NCBI GenBank assembly: GCA_046704385.1
Contig: JBJKSB010000036.1
Coordinates: 1-64,000, forward strand
From: GH45 sp046704385
GTDB taxonomy: Bacteria; Bacteroidota; Bacteroidia; Bacteroidales; SZUA-534
Reading direction: 5' to 3'
Length of the DNA stretch: 64,000 nucleotides
Shown here: positions 8,122 through 16,502 of the stretch, one piece after another
How positions within the stretch are numbered: the stretch's first letter is position 1
Layout of the letters: every line of letters begins with the position of its first letter
Translations under genes and position numbers: made by a program
The notes under the pieces: model-generated
What the model saw: only the letters and a program-made list of their open reading frames with translations
Told to the model about the DNA's origin: nothing
Database searches by the model: none

Positions 8122-9183
8122 ATGGATATAAATATTGTAAAAACGGTTTCTATCTTAATAATCTTTGTCCTTACTTCATTCACAATATTATTGTTACATA
8201 TTGGAAGACACACAAAATCAAATATGTTTTTAGCCGCATATTTTATTTCCCAAATTGCAGTTGAGTTCTGTTATTTAATAACACCAGGCGGTATGCTTTT
8301 TCTGTTGTTAACCTCCTTTTGCTTTTCATGGGGCCAACTCTATTATCTTTTTGTTGTTTCATTAATTATTCCTGAATTCAAATTCAGGGCAAAAACTCTT
8401 TTTCACTTTATTCCTTCACTCCTGGCATTTATATTTTTAGTTGGCAAACATTTCAATGTATTCGAAAATTATAATGACCATTTATTTACATGTATACAAA
8501 AAAGCACCGACAATTTGCTGAACATCTTATTCAATATTCTAATATTAGGCTATAGCATTGCAGCCATTTTTATGTATATAATCCATTTTTCAAAAATAAA
8601 GACTTTAAGCTCATCAAAAAGATGGATCAATTTTGCTGTTTTTGGTTTTTTAATATCAAGCTTTATTGCCCGGATGATAAACTTTATGCACATTCAATCT
8701 GATCATAAATTTCTCTTTGGCAACTTTATATTTCTAATATTTTTTTGCATCCTGTTTTATATCGCCATTGTTTTCAGGACAATTACAGATAAGCTCAGCA
8801 CTATTGAAAAGTATAAAAATTCCACTTTAAACAGTTCTGTTTCTAATGAAATACTGGAACGTTTAGAGTTTTACATGAAGCAGAAAGCCGCTTATTTAAA
8901 CCCGGAATTAAGTTTAAAAAATTTATCAACGGCATTAAATATTCAGGAAAAATATATTTCTGAAGTAATAAACAAGTTGAAAGGCATGAATTTCTCAGAA
9001 TATATAAATTTTTACAGAATTTCGTATGCCATGAATTTATTAAAGGATCCTGAAAACAAAGACAAAACCATGCTCTACATTTTATTTGAATCAGGCTTCA
9101 ATTCAAAAACTACTTTCAATATCCGCTTTAAGCAAGTTGTTGGGTGTACTCCTCTTGAATATAAAAACAGTCTTAAAAATTAG
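8122..9183 (+). CDS. AraC family transcriptional regulator with multi-helix membrane domain
   Basis: Regulator of 353 aa. The first about 230 residues are strongly hydrophobic, with seven likely membrane helices. A C-terminal AraC/XylS domain (about 250-350) contains two helix-turn-helices (SLKNLSTALNIQEKYISEVI and the region around ILFESGFNSKTTFNIRFKQ), ending with the typical GCTPLEYKNSLK. The AraC signature is slightly degenerate. Membrane-embedded AraC proteins are common in Bacteroidota and sense unknown signals. A TAAATTTG -7-like box lies at 8092-8099. A 22-bp palindrome follows the stop codon. Its target could be the neighbouring PQQ-propeller cargo gene; that is inference from adjacency only. 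Confidence 0.88.
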   Translation: MDINIVKTVSILIIFVLTSFTILLLHIGRHTKSNMFLAAYFISQIAVEFCYLITPGGMLFLLLTSFCFSWGQLYYLFVVSLIIPEFKFRAKTLFHFIPSLLAFIFLVGKHFNVFENYNDHLFTCIQKSTDNLLNILFNILILGYSIAAIFMYIIHFSKIKTLSSSKRWINFAVFGFLISSFIARMINFMHIQSDHKFLFGNFIFLIFFCILFYIAIVFRTITDKLSTIEKYKNSTLNSSVSNEILERLEFYMKQKAAYLNPELSLKNLSTALNIQEKYISEVINKLKGMNFSEYINFYRISYAMNLLKDPENKDKTMLYILFESGFNSKTTFNIRFKQVVGCTPLEYKNSLKN

Positions 9184-9203
9184 TGTTTTTTTAAGAAAAA
9201 GAA

Positions 9204-9225
9204 GTTCCAAATCATGATTTGGAAC
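9204..9225. terminator. Perfect 22-bp palindrome after the AraC gene
   Basis: Arms GTTCCAAATCA (9204-9214) and TGATTTGGAAC (9215-9225) are exact reverse complements. A T-run follows only after about 20 nt, and a T-run also precedes it, so a bidirectional terminator is plausible. The lack of a loop and the position 52 nt before the next gene also fit an operator. Confidence 0.45.
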
Positions 9226-9277
9226 AACTAAAACATCAAAAGAATGTTTTTTTGTCCTGCATTTTAAGATATTTATT

Positions 9278-11053
9278 ATGAGGACAAAAATATTTTTTAC
9301 ATCAGTTGGCATTTCGCTAATGTTACTAACTATTGTACCTGTTGGCTTTGCGCAAGTACCTGCCGATTTTACTTATTGGAAATTTAGTTCGGGAGCATAT
9401 TGTAATGCCCCGTTAATAAATGATTCTGTAATTTATTGTGGCAGTATGGACAGTGTTTTTTATGCACTAAATATTAAAAACGGAAAAGAAATATGGCGCT
9501 TTAAAACAGCAAATAATATAACATCAACAGCGGCCATGCAGAATGACACTATTTGCCTGGAATCGGGCAACAAATTATATGGGTTAAATGCAAAAACCGG
9601 TGATCTTTTATGGAGTTTTGTAGCTTCAGATAAAGTAAGCAAACCAGGAGTCCCAACAAGTTACCATCATTCGTCTCCTTTAGTTTATAACCATGTTGCT
9701 TACTTTGGTGATGAATGGGGTAATCTCAACGGTGTCAAAATTTCATCAGGGGAACTGGTTTTTCAGTATAAAATAAAATTCACCTACGATAATACTGATA
9801 ATTATTTTATCAGGACCAAACCAGCAATACTTAATGATATTATTTATTTTGGTGACTATGGTGCCCACGTTTACGCTATTTCATTAACCGATTCAACAGA
9901 AATATGGATACACAAAATGAACTCACCCCTTCATGACGGGTCTCTGGTATCAGATGTTGTCATAAAAGACAGTTCTATATTTATTGGCGGTTATAATAAT
10001 ATATTCAGCCCTCTGGATATAAAAACAGGAAATGCCAGATGGGAATATACAGATGCTGAGACTTTCCTGCCATCAACGCCGGTATTTTATAAGGATAATG
10101 TAATAATAGGATCAACAATGGGTTCAGATAAAATTCATTGCCTAAGTGTAGAAAATGGCGATGCTATTTGGAGTATAAATGTAAAAGGGGTGTTTTTTAC
10201 AAAACCTGTATTTGTAAACGACAGCATACTGATAATGAATAGTTCAGATCCTTATGTAACGGATAAAACAGGGGTGGTTTATTTTGTTAATTGTAACAAT
10301 GGCGATATTATCAATCAGCTGTTTATAGATAATGCACCCGAAGCATATCCAATTGTTTCGGGTGATACACTTTTTCTGGGAACAAACGATGGAATGTATG
10401 CCATAAACTATAAGCCCTATTTGGTTAAAAACCTTGCACCCGATATCGAATTTAATGATATTAAAGAAACCATTATTATTGAGAAAAACCAGCAATTAAC
10501 CGAAGCCTATCCAATTTTAAATAAATCGAATTTTTGCGATTCCATAACTATAACATGCACGGTTGAAGGAGACGATTCTAAAAGCAATATTAAGTTCATA
10601 TCATTTAACAAAAGGCTTGTAAAACCAACTCAAAGCCTGAATTATAGCTATAAGGCCAAAGCTGATGTTTTAAATCCTGGAACCTATAATATTACCATTA
10701 GTGTATATTCCTATCACAATACCGATCCGCTTTTCGAGAAAAATATTTCACTCGTTGTAAATGATGTAACTTCAATAGATGAAAATAAGGGATTGAATTG
10801 TATTGCTTATCCTAACCCGTTTAAATCTAATGTTATATTTACAAATAACAGCTTTTCTTCATTAAAAGTACATTTATCAATTTATTCTATCGAGGGTTCC
10901 TTAATATACTCCCAGGCTTTTAATAATATGAATAAAAGTTTTGAATGGCAGGGAAAAGACTTACAGGGCAACGAGTTAAAAAATGGAGTTTATTTCTATG
11001 TAATTTCATCCGATAAGGGACAAATAAAAGGAAAACTGTTAAAAACAGAGTAA
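9278..11053 (+). CDS. PQQ-like beta-propeller protein with T9SS sorting domain
   Basis: Secreted protein of 591 aa. It has a signal peptide (about 1-25, ending VGFAQ), then a PQQ-like propeller (30-380) with repeated blades such as YALNIKNGKEIWRFK, YGLNAKTGDLLWSF and HCLSVENGDAIWSI. A beta-rich linker follows (390-500). The C-terminal about 80 residues are a T9SS type A sorting domain (AYPNPF, an IYSIEG strand, NGVYFYVI, KLLKTE). It should be exported by Sec and then anchored or released by the type IX system. No catalytic function can be assigned; such propellers often bind ligands or cofactors. No quinoprotein dehydrogenase active-site motif is evident. Confidence 0.85.
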   Translation: MRTKIFFTSVGISLMLLTIVPVGFAQVPADFTYWKFSSGAYCNAPLINDSVIYCGSMDSVFYALNIKNGKEIWRFKTANNITSTAAMQNDTICLESGNKLYGLNAKTGDLLWSFVASDKVSKPGVPTSYHHSSPLVYNHVAYFGDEWGNLNGVKISSGELVFQYKIKFTYDNTDNYFIRTKPAILNDIIYFGDYGAHVYAISLTDSTEIWIHKMNSPLHDGSLVSDVVIKDSSIFIGGYNNIFSPLDIKTGNARWEYTDAETFLPSTPVFYKDNVIIGSTMGSDKIHCLSVENGDAIWSINVKGVFFTKPVFVNDSILIMNSSDPYVTDKTGVVYFVNCNNGDIINQLFIDNAPEAYPIVSGDTLFLGTNDGMYAINYKPYLVKNLAPDIEFNDIKETIIIEKNQQLTEAYPILNKSNFCDSITITCTVEGDDSKSNIKFISFNKRLVKPTQSLNYSYKAKADVLNPGTYNITISVYSYHNTDPLFEKNISLVVNDVTSIDENKGLNCIAYPNPFKSNVIFTNNSFSSLKVHLSIYSIEGSLIYSQAFNNMNKSFEWQGKDLQGNELKNGVYFYVISSDKGQIKGKLLKTE

Positions 11054-11362
11054 GAGTTGCCGGATAACCGGTTGGTGGAGTTCATGGGTAAATGTCCCTG
11101 CGCATGGCTTTACGCCAAATACGCTAAAGCATTGTTTTGCCACCTATTCCCATCCGCCCAAACAGATTGCCTGGGCGGATTAATCTCAATTTTATGATTT
11201 CTAAAAAAGCACTTTCCTAAAAAAATTAATGTTCAGTATCATATTGTAAAAGGTTTGCAATATGAACCAAAATAGAATGTAATTTTTATCTTTAGGAGTA
11301 AAATGGTGCACCTATAAAAGTGCTAGCCGTTATTTATTTTAAACTAATAAAAAGTAATAACT
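11054..11362. other. Intergenic region with GC-richer hairpin
   Basis: No gene seen. ATCCGCCCA (11152-11160) and TGGGCGGAT (11172-11180) form a perfect 9-bp stem with an 11-nt loop. The stretch 11060-11180 is noticeably more GC-rich than the flanking DNA. There is no T-run directly after the stem, so it is not a textbook terminator. The region must also carry the promoter of the CoA-transferase gene, but I see no clear TTTG/TAnnTTTG pair. Confidence 0.4.
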
Positions 11363-12877
11363 ATGGCAGACCTATCCAGAATCGGAAAGAAATCATTACA
11401 CGGGAAGATAATGTCGGCAGAAGAAGCTGCAAGTTTAATAAAACCAAATGACAATGTAGGAATGAGCGGTTTTACCGGTTCAGGATATCCAAAGGCTGTA
11501 CCGCTGGCTCTTGCCAAAAGAATTATGGATTCAAGCTTAAAAGGTGAACACTTTAAAATTGGAGTCTGGACAGGTGCCTCAACCGCCCCCGAACTGGATG
11601 GTGCACTTGCTATGGTAGATGGTATGAATTTAAGACTTCCATATCAATCCGATCCGGTTTCAAGAAAAAAGATAAACGCCGGAGAAATGGAATATACCGA
11701 CATCCACTTGTCGCATGTAGCCCCTTTTGTTAGAAACGGATTTTTGGGCAAACTAAATGTTGCATTAATTGAAGTCACCAAAATAAAAGAAGATGGTTCC
11801 ATTGTCCCCTCTTCATCCCTGGGAAATAACCTTACATGGATTGATTATGCTGATAAGGTAATTCTGGAAGTCAACTCCTGGCAAAACGAAGAATTAGAAG
11901 GAATGCACGATATTTATCGCGACCTGAGTGTTCCAAATAAAATTCCCATTCCGATTGTAAAGCCAACCGACAGGTTAGGTGTGCCCTATTTTCAAGTCCC
12001 TGATGATAAAATTATTGCCATTGTTGAGACAAATGCTCCGGATAGGAATTCACCCTTTAGTCCTCCTGATAATAATTCTAAAAAAATAGCCGGTCATATT
12101 TTGGAATTTCTGGAACATGAAGTTAAAAAAGGAAGAATTCCACAAAACCTGCTTCCGCTGCAATCAGGCGTTGGCAATATAGCCAATGCCGTACTTAATG
12201 GCCTGAACGAAGGTCCTTTTGAGAACCTTACCTCTTACACTGAGGTTATTCAGGATGGCATGATCGACATGATGAAATCCGGAAAACTGACCGTTGCTTC
12301 AGCTACTGCTTTTTCATTATCCCCTGATGCTATGAAAGAGGTAAACCAGCATATGAATGAATACAACAAAAAAATCATTTTAAGACCCCAGGAGATATCC
12401 AATCATCCGGGAATTATTCGCCGTTTGGGATGTTTGGCCATGAATGGCATGATAGAGGCCGATATTTACGGAAATGTAAACTCAACCCATATTATGGGGA
12501 CCAAAATCCAGAACGGAATTGGTGGTTCAGGTGATTTTGCCCGAAACGGGTATATTTCATTTTTTATGACACCCTCAGTGGCAAAGAATGGTGATATTTC
12601 ATGCATCGTACCCATGGTTTCGCATGTGGATCACACAGAACATGATGTTCAGATAATTGTGACTGAGCAGGGACTTGCCGATCTGAGAGGCTTGGCTCCA
12701 AGAGAAAGAGCTAAGGTTGTAATAGAAAACTGTGCTCACCCTGACTACAGGCCAGTACTAAAAGAATATTATCGCCGCGCTTTAGCTACTTCTCCAGGCA
12801 AGCAAACCCCTCATATTATTGAAGAAAGTTTGTCGTGGCATGTTAATTTTCTAAACAAGGGTACCATGAAAAAATAA
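11363..12877 (+). CDS. Succinate/acetate CoA-transferase (acetyl-CoA hydrolase/transferase family)
   Basis: Cytoplasmic enzyme of 504 aa that transfers CoA between short carboxylic acids, most likely succinyl-CoA and acetate or propionate. The N-terminal half has GMSGFTGSGYPKAVP (33-47). The second half has GVGNIANAV (269-277) and SYTEVIQDGM (291-300), where Glu294 sits in the position of the catalytic glutamate that forms the glutamyl-CoA intermediate in class I CoA-transferases such as AarC. A late GGSGDFARNG loop is also typical. The length matches the family (about 500). It stands alone between intergenic hairpins, so it is likely its own transcription unit. Expected role: ATP-sparing succinyl-CoA conversion in fermentation or overflow metabolism. 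Confidence 0.92.
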   Translation: MADLSRIGKKSLHGKIMSAEEAASLIKPNDNVGMSGFTGSGYPKAVPLALAKRIMDSSLKGEHFKIGVWTGASTAPELDGALAMVDGMNLRLPYQSDPVSRKKINAGEMEYTDIHLSHVAPFVRNGFLGKLNVALIEVTKIKEDGSIVPSSSLGNNLTWIDYADKVILEVNSWQNEELEGMHDIYRDLSVPNKIPIPIVKPTDRLGVPYFQVPDDKIIAIVETNAPDRNSPFSPPDNNSKKIAGHILEFLEHEVKKGRIPQNLLPLQSGVGNIANAVLNGLNEGPFENLTSYTEVIQDGMIDMMKSGKLTVASATAFSLSPDAMKEVNQHMNEYNKKIILRPQEISNHPGIIRRLGCLAMNGMIEADIYGNVNSTHIMGTKIQNGIGGSGDFARNGYISFFMTPSVAKNGDISCIVPMVSHVDHTEHDVQIIVTEQGLADLRGLAPRERAKVVIENCAHPDYRPVLKEYYRRALATSPGKQTPHIIEESLSWHVNFLNKGTMKK

Positions 12878-12958
12878 AAAAGGAAGCAATTATAAAAAGT
12901 ATCGTGCACCAACTCCCCAATAATTATAAACTTACCAGGTCAATAAAGAAAATATTTA

Positions 12959-12994
12959 TGTTGGAAAACAATCGTATGTAACTATTTTCCAACA
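12959..12994. terminator. Hairpin downstream of the CoA-transferase gene
   Basis: TGTTGGAAAA (12959-12968) and TTTTCCAACA (12985-12994) form a perfect 10-bp stem with a 16-nt loop, 81 nt after the stop codon. There is no long T-run afterwards, so its strength as a terminator is uncertain. Confidence 0.45.
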
Positions 12995-13092
12995 TATTAC
13001 ACTCCATACAGCCTTATGTAAGATCGCTAGCGTATTGAAACCCAAAAAATTCGTTTTACGTAATTATACTTTTAACATAAAAAGATTATAAC

Positions 13093-13392
13093 ATGGCACA
13101 AAATTGTTGGGAATTCAAAAATTGTGGACGTGAACCAAGAGGTAAAAATGTTGCTTTATTGGGTGTTTGTCCAGCCTCAACCGAGGCAAAAACTTCAGGA
13201 TTAAATAATGGGAAAAACGGCGGAAGAGCCTGTTGGGTTATAGCCGGTACATTTTGTGGCGGTGAAGTTCAGGGATCGTTTGTCGAGAAAATTGAAAATT
13301 GTTCAAAATGCGATTTCTTTTTAGCGGTCCGAAAAGAAGAGGATAAGAATTATGTTCCTACCCCGTCTATTTTAAAAGTATTGAGATCTTAA
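13093..13392 (+). CDS. Two-CW domain small cysteine-rich protein
   Basis: Small protein of 99 aa, cytoplasmic by sequence (no signal). Seven cysteines: C5 in NCW, C11, C26, C47 in ACW, C55, C70 and C73. The paired Cys-Trp motifs (CWEFKNCGRE and CWVIAGTFCGG) match the two-CW domain, a family often fused to or found near sensory proteins; it presumably binds a metal or iron-sulfur cluster. The last CxxC (ENCSKCDFF) is part of the same pattern. A candidate 50-codon ORF follows 17 nt downstream. Role not known. Confidence 0.8.
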   Translation: MAQNCWEFKNCGREPRGKNVALLGVCPASTEAKTSGLNNGKNGGRACWVIAGTFCGGEVQGSFVEKIENCSKCDFFLAVRKEEDKNYVPTPSILKVLRS

Positions 13393-13409
13393 TAAAAAAT
13401 TATAAGGAA

Positions 13410-13562
13410 ATGGTGCAATTTTACCTGGTGTTTGGCCAGCACCTTATTGAGCTTGCTGGCTTTAAGCCATGTATTGAAATTACCCAGACATTTAAGTCTA
13501 TGCAAAGATGGATTAATAGAAAAATAAAATTATCCGATATCTTTGTTCAAAAATTTAAATGA
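13410..13562 (+). CDS. Possible small protein (50 aa) overlapping the next gene
   Basis: A 50-codon frame starting ATG at 13410, with AAGGAA immediately upstream. Its stop codon overlaps the next start in an ATGA arrangement (13559-13562), typical of translational coupling. The sequence (beginning MVQFYLVFGQ) resembles no family I know. It could equally be a chance frame or a gene remnant; the only support is position and the start/stop overlap. Confidence 0.25.
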   Translation: MVQFYLVFGQHLIELAGFKPCIEITQTFKSMQRWINRKIKLSDIFVQKFK

Positions 13563-15010
13563 TGATTCACATAATAAAATTAAAGTCTTTTATCGCGATT
13601 AGTTTCATTATTTCCACCTTAAGTATTCATGCCCAGGTTACTTATCCCATCGTGGATACTCGCGAATCCGATTTCTACAATAACACCTCAGTCATTGAGG
13701 CTCCGAATCCTGGTGATTCTTTTTATGGTCAGGATGCATGTTATAACGGAAATCAGCCTTCGTATACCGATAATGGCAACGGAACCTCAACCGACAATGT
13801 AACCGGGTTAATGTGGCAACAAGATATGGGCTACAAAATCTCATACAGTGATGCTTTCGCTAAAGCAGATACCATGACCTTGGCCGGGTATTCCGATTGG
13901 AGGGTCCCAACCATTAAAGAATTATATTCCCTTATATTATTTTCAGGCAGGGTAAATGGGGAAGTTCCTTACAAAATGTTTCTCGACTCCCTGTTTTTCA
14001 ACCAACCACGGGGCGACACTACTATTGGCGAGCGACTTATTGATGCCCAAACATGGTCGGCTACACAATACAAGGGTACTACCATGAAAGGCGATTCAAC
14101 GGTTTTTGGTGTTAACTTCCTTGATGGACGAATTAAGGGATATCCGAAATATATGCCCGGTTCAAATAACAATAATCCCAATAAAATGTATTTCCGGATG
14201 GTTCGGGGCAATACCCATTACGGGATCAATAATTTTGTTGATAATGGCGATGGAACTATAACCGATAAAGCCACCGGGTTAATGTGGCAACAAAGCGATG
14301 ATGGAATCTCACGCGACTGGGAAAATGCATTATTGTATGCCGAAAGTTTAACCCTGGTGGGATATTCTGACTGGCGGCTGCCTAATGCCAAGGAACTCCA
14401 AAGTTTGGTTGATTATACCCGATGCCCCGAAGTAACTCATTCACCGGCTATCGATCCACTGTTTTCCGCTACAGAAATTAATGATCCAGATGGAAATCCG
14501 GGACAATACCCCTACTTCTGGACTGGCACATCCCATTTGGATGGTGTAAACCCATATACTGCCGCAGTTTATGTGGCTTTTGGAAAAGCCCAGGGGAAAA
14601 TGAACAATACATTAATGGATGTTCATGGAGCCGGAGCACAACGAAGCGATCCAAAATCAGGCAACCCCTCAGATTACCCAACCTATTTCGGACCACAAGG
14701 CGATGTTCGGTATGTGTTTAATTACGTAAGATGTGTTAGAGATGCATCATCAGGCAATTCAATTAAAGGGAAAAATTCACCGTCAGACCTGCGCATTTGC
14801 CCCAACCCCGCCAGCCAATCCATCCAAATATTCACAAATAACCTGATCGGATACGAGACTTATCAAATAACAGATATATATGGTAAAATAGTGAAACAAG
14901 GGGTTTTAAAATCTGAAACAATCGATATTTCAGCTTTAAGAAAAGGTGTTTATCTGCTAAACATAAAAACATTTAATAAAGTGGTAAGCAAAAAGATTGC
15001 AATTGAATAA
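13559..15010 (+). CDS. DUF1566 (Lcl-like) surface protein with T9SS sorting domain
   Basis: Secreted protein of 483 aa. Signal peptide about 1-25 (ending SIHAQ). Two DUF1566 repeats follow, each opening with a DNGxGTxTDxxTGLMWQQ motif (near residues 70 and 228) and containing GYSDWRxPxxKEL (near 110 and 270). The last about 75 residues are a T9SS type A domain (ICPNPASQSIQI, KKGVY-like turn, final KKIAIE). DUF1566 resembles the C-terminal binding domain of Lcl adhesins and FISUMP-type domains, suggesting surface ligand binding rather than catalysis. It is convergent with the HTH membrane protein at 15067. An 81-nt ungapped copy of its sequence near the end of the last repeat recurs at 18677-18757. 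Confidence 0.85.
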   Translation: MMIHIIKLKSFIAISFIISTLSIHAQVTYPIVDTRESDFYNNTSVIEAPNPGDSFYGQDACYNGNQPSYTDNGNGTSTDNVTGLMWQQDMGYKISYSDAFAKADTMTLAGYSDWRVPTIKELYSLILFSGRVNGEVPYKMFLDSLFFNQPRGDTTIGERLIDAQTWSATQYKGTTMKGDSTVFGVNFLDGRIKGYPKYMPGSNNNNPNKMYFRMVRGNTHYGINNFVDNGDGTITDKATGLMWQQSDDGISRDWENALLYAESLTLVGYSDWRLPNAKELQSLVDYTRCPEVTHSPAIDPLFSATEINDPDGNPGQYPYFWTGTSHLDGVNPYTAAVYVAFGKAQGKMNNTLMDVHGAGAQRSDPKSGNPSDYPTYFGPQGDVRYVFNYVRCVRDASSGNSIKGKNSPSDLRICPNPASQSIQIFTNNLIGYETYQITDIYGKIVKQGVLKSETIDISALRKGVYLLNIKTFNKVVSKKIAIE

Positions 15011-15066
15011 CAGGCGTAATTGAATTATAAAGTATCCTTATAAATTTAATAGAATTAACGCAATAA

Positions 15067-16359
15067 TTAATCGAACTCGTAGTCTTCTGTTAATTTGCCC
15101 TTTTGATTGTAAAACCTTGTATAATCAACTTCACCCATGCCTCTGAAAAGATAGCGTATACCGGTTAATTTCCCGGGATTTACATCATAAGGGGTTTCAA
15201 AAACCAGGGAGTCGTTAATACTTAATTTAAATGTTTTATCAAGCGTTTCAATTCCAATTGTATTCCACTCTTCAAGGTTTCGATACAAAAAAGACAGATT
15301 GGTTTTTTTTGATGTGAAATATTTGTTAAAAGCAATTATTAATCTTTCTCCCTGTATGGATTTAGCAATAGCTAATTGCACATGAATATTGGCATTCTCA
15401 AAAAAAAGAGATACTGTTGTATTACCCCCCTTTTCTGTCCTTATCAAAGGAAAATTTTTTATGCGGGTATCAAAATGCAAAGAGTCACCATCAATATCAT
15501 TAAAAGTTTTAAAAAGATGATATGAAATCCTTTCAATATCACTCTTCGGAAAGGTATTGTTATTCAATACATTTTCTGAAAAAGCAAGCTTCCCCCGGGT
15601 GTAGATTTCCTTATCATCAAAATATTTTACATAAAAGTTATTTTTCATGTTCGATACAGCAGCTTTCCAGGTATTGGTTACCAGCTCAATTTTTAACTGT
15701 TTAACTACTTTCCCGTCAACGGCTAACTTTGCAGTAAAAGTTTCCGGCCATAGATACGAATAGGAGGCAATTGAATCCGCGGGGTCAATTGAAAATTCGT
15801 CTCCTTTTTCCCAGGTTGCCATTCCTAAGGGTTGAATACTGGCACTGTCGCATTTTATTCCATGCAGGTTATATTTAAAGTAAACCGTTACCGGCATTTC
15901 GGTGTGATCAAAATCCTCGTACGAAAACTCAACATTATCATAGTTTGTTTCAGATGATTTAAAAAGGCGGGGCAAAAAAAGTATTACAAGGATTATGAAT
16001 ATTGTTCCTAAAACTCCAACTATTACTTTTTTACCCGAAATAAACTTTTTTTTATGAATTTGCCGTCCTTTTTCTTTGGAAGTATTATTCTCCTTTAGAT
16101 AGGTTTTCCAGTCATTATATCCTAAATATTTCGCGAATGCGTCAAGCGTCGAAACTTGGGGATATCCACTGAAGTCCTCATCAAAAATCCTTCTTAAGGT
16201 AGATATGCTGATAGATATATTTGTAGTATTAAATATTTCATCAGATAGTTTTAAAAAATCAGTATGTTTTAGTTTAAATACGTTACTACCTAAATATTTG
16301 CAAATAATCTCTTCTTTGCATTTGCTTAATATGTCTGATTGAATATCCATGGCATTCAA
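15067..16359 (-). CDS. Membrane-tethered HTH protein with extracytoplasmic beta-rich domain
   Basis: Protein of 430 aa, unnamed. Residues about 10-95 form a helical DNA-binding-like domain of a kind seen in many Bacteroidota proteins: FLKLSDEIFNTTNISISIST then LRRIF, STLDAFAKYLGY and DWKTYL. A basic stretch (95-108) is followed by one membrane helix (about 108-130). The remaining about 300 residues face the periplasm and are beta-rich, with a C-terminal part (about 285-430) reminiscent of LamG/concanavalin-like domains. Topology with cytoplasmic HTH, one TM and an outer sensor domain parallels ToxR/CadC-type one-component regulators. It is the only minus-strand gene between 4302 and 22685 and is divergent from the PD40 gene, which it may regulate (inference). 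Confidence 0.65.
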   Translation of the reverse strand: MNAMDIQSDILSKCKEEIICKYLGSNVFKLKHTDFLKLSDEIFNTTNISISISTLRRIFDEDFSGYPQVSTLDAFAKYLGYNDWKTYLKENNTSKEKGRQIHKKKFISGKKVIVGVLGTIFIILVILFLPRLFKSSETNYDNVEFSYEDFDHTEMPVTVYFKYNLHGIKCDSASIQPLGMATWEKGDEFSIDPADSIASYSYLWPETFTAKLAVDGKVVKQLKIELVTNTWKAAVSNMKNNFYVKYFDDKEIYTRGKLAFSENVLNNNTFPKSDIERISYHLFKTFNDIDGDSLHFDTRIKNFPLIRTEKGGNTTVSLFFENANIHVQLAIAKSIQGERLIIAFNKYFTSKKTNLSFLYRNLEEWNTIGIETLDKTFKLSINDSLVFETPYDVNPGKLTGIRYLFRGMGEVDYTRFYNQKGKLTEDYEFD

Positions 16360-16502
16360 ATATAATGACGAGTTCTCATTGCGCCAAAGTTAAATCAGGT
16401 TTGAAACAACTTTAAAACACATTTGAAACATTATTTTGGGTCAATTTAATCAAATTTATGCCTTGAAAAAAAAATTAATTTATCAATAAAAAATATTCGA
16501 AA

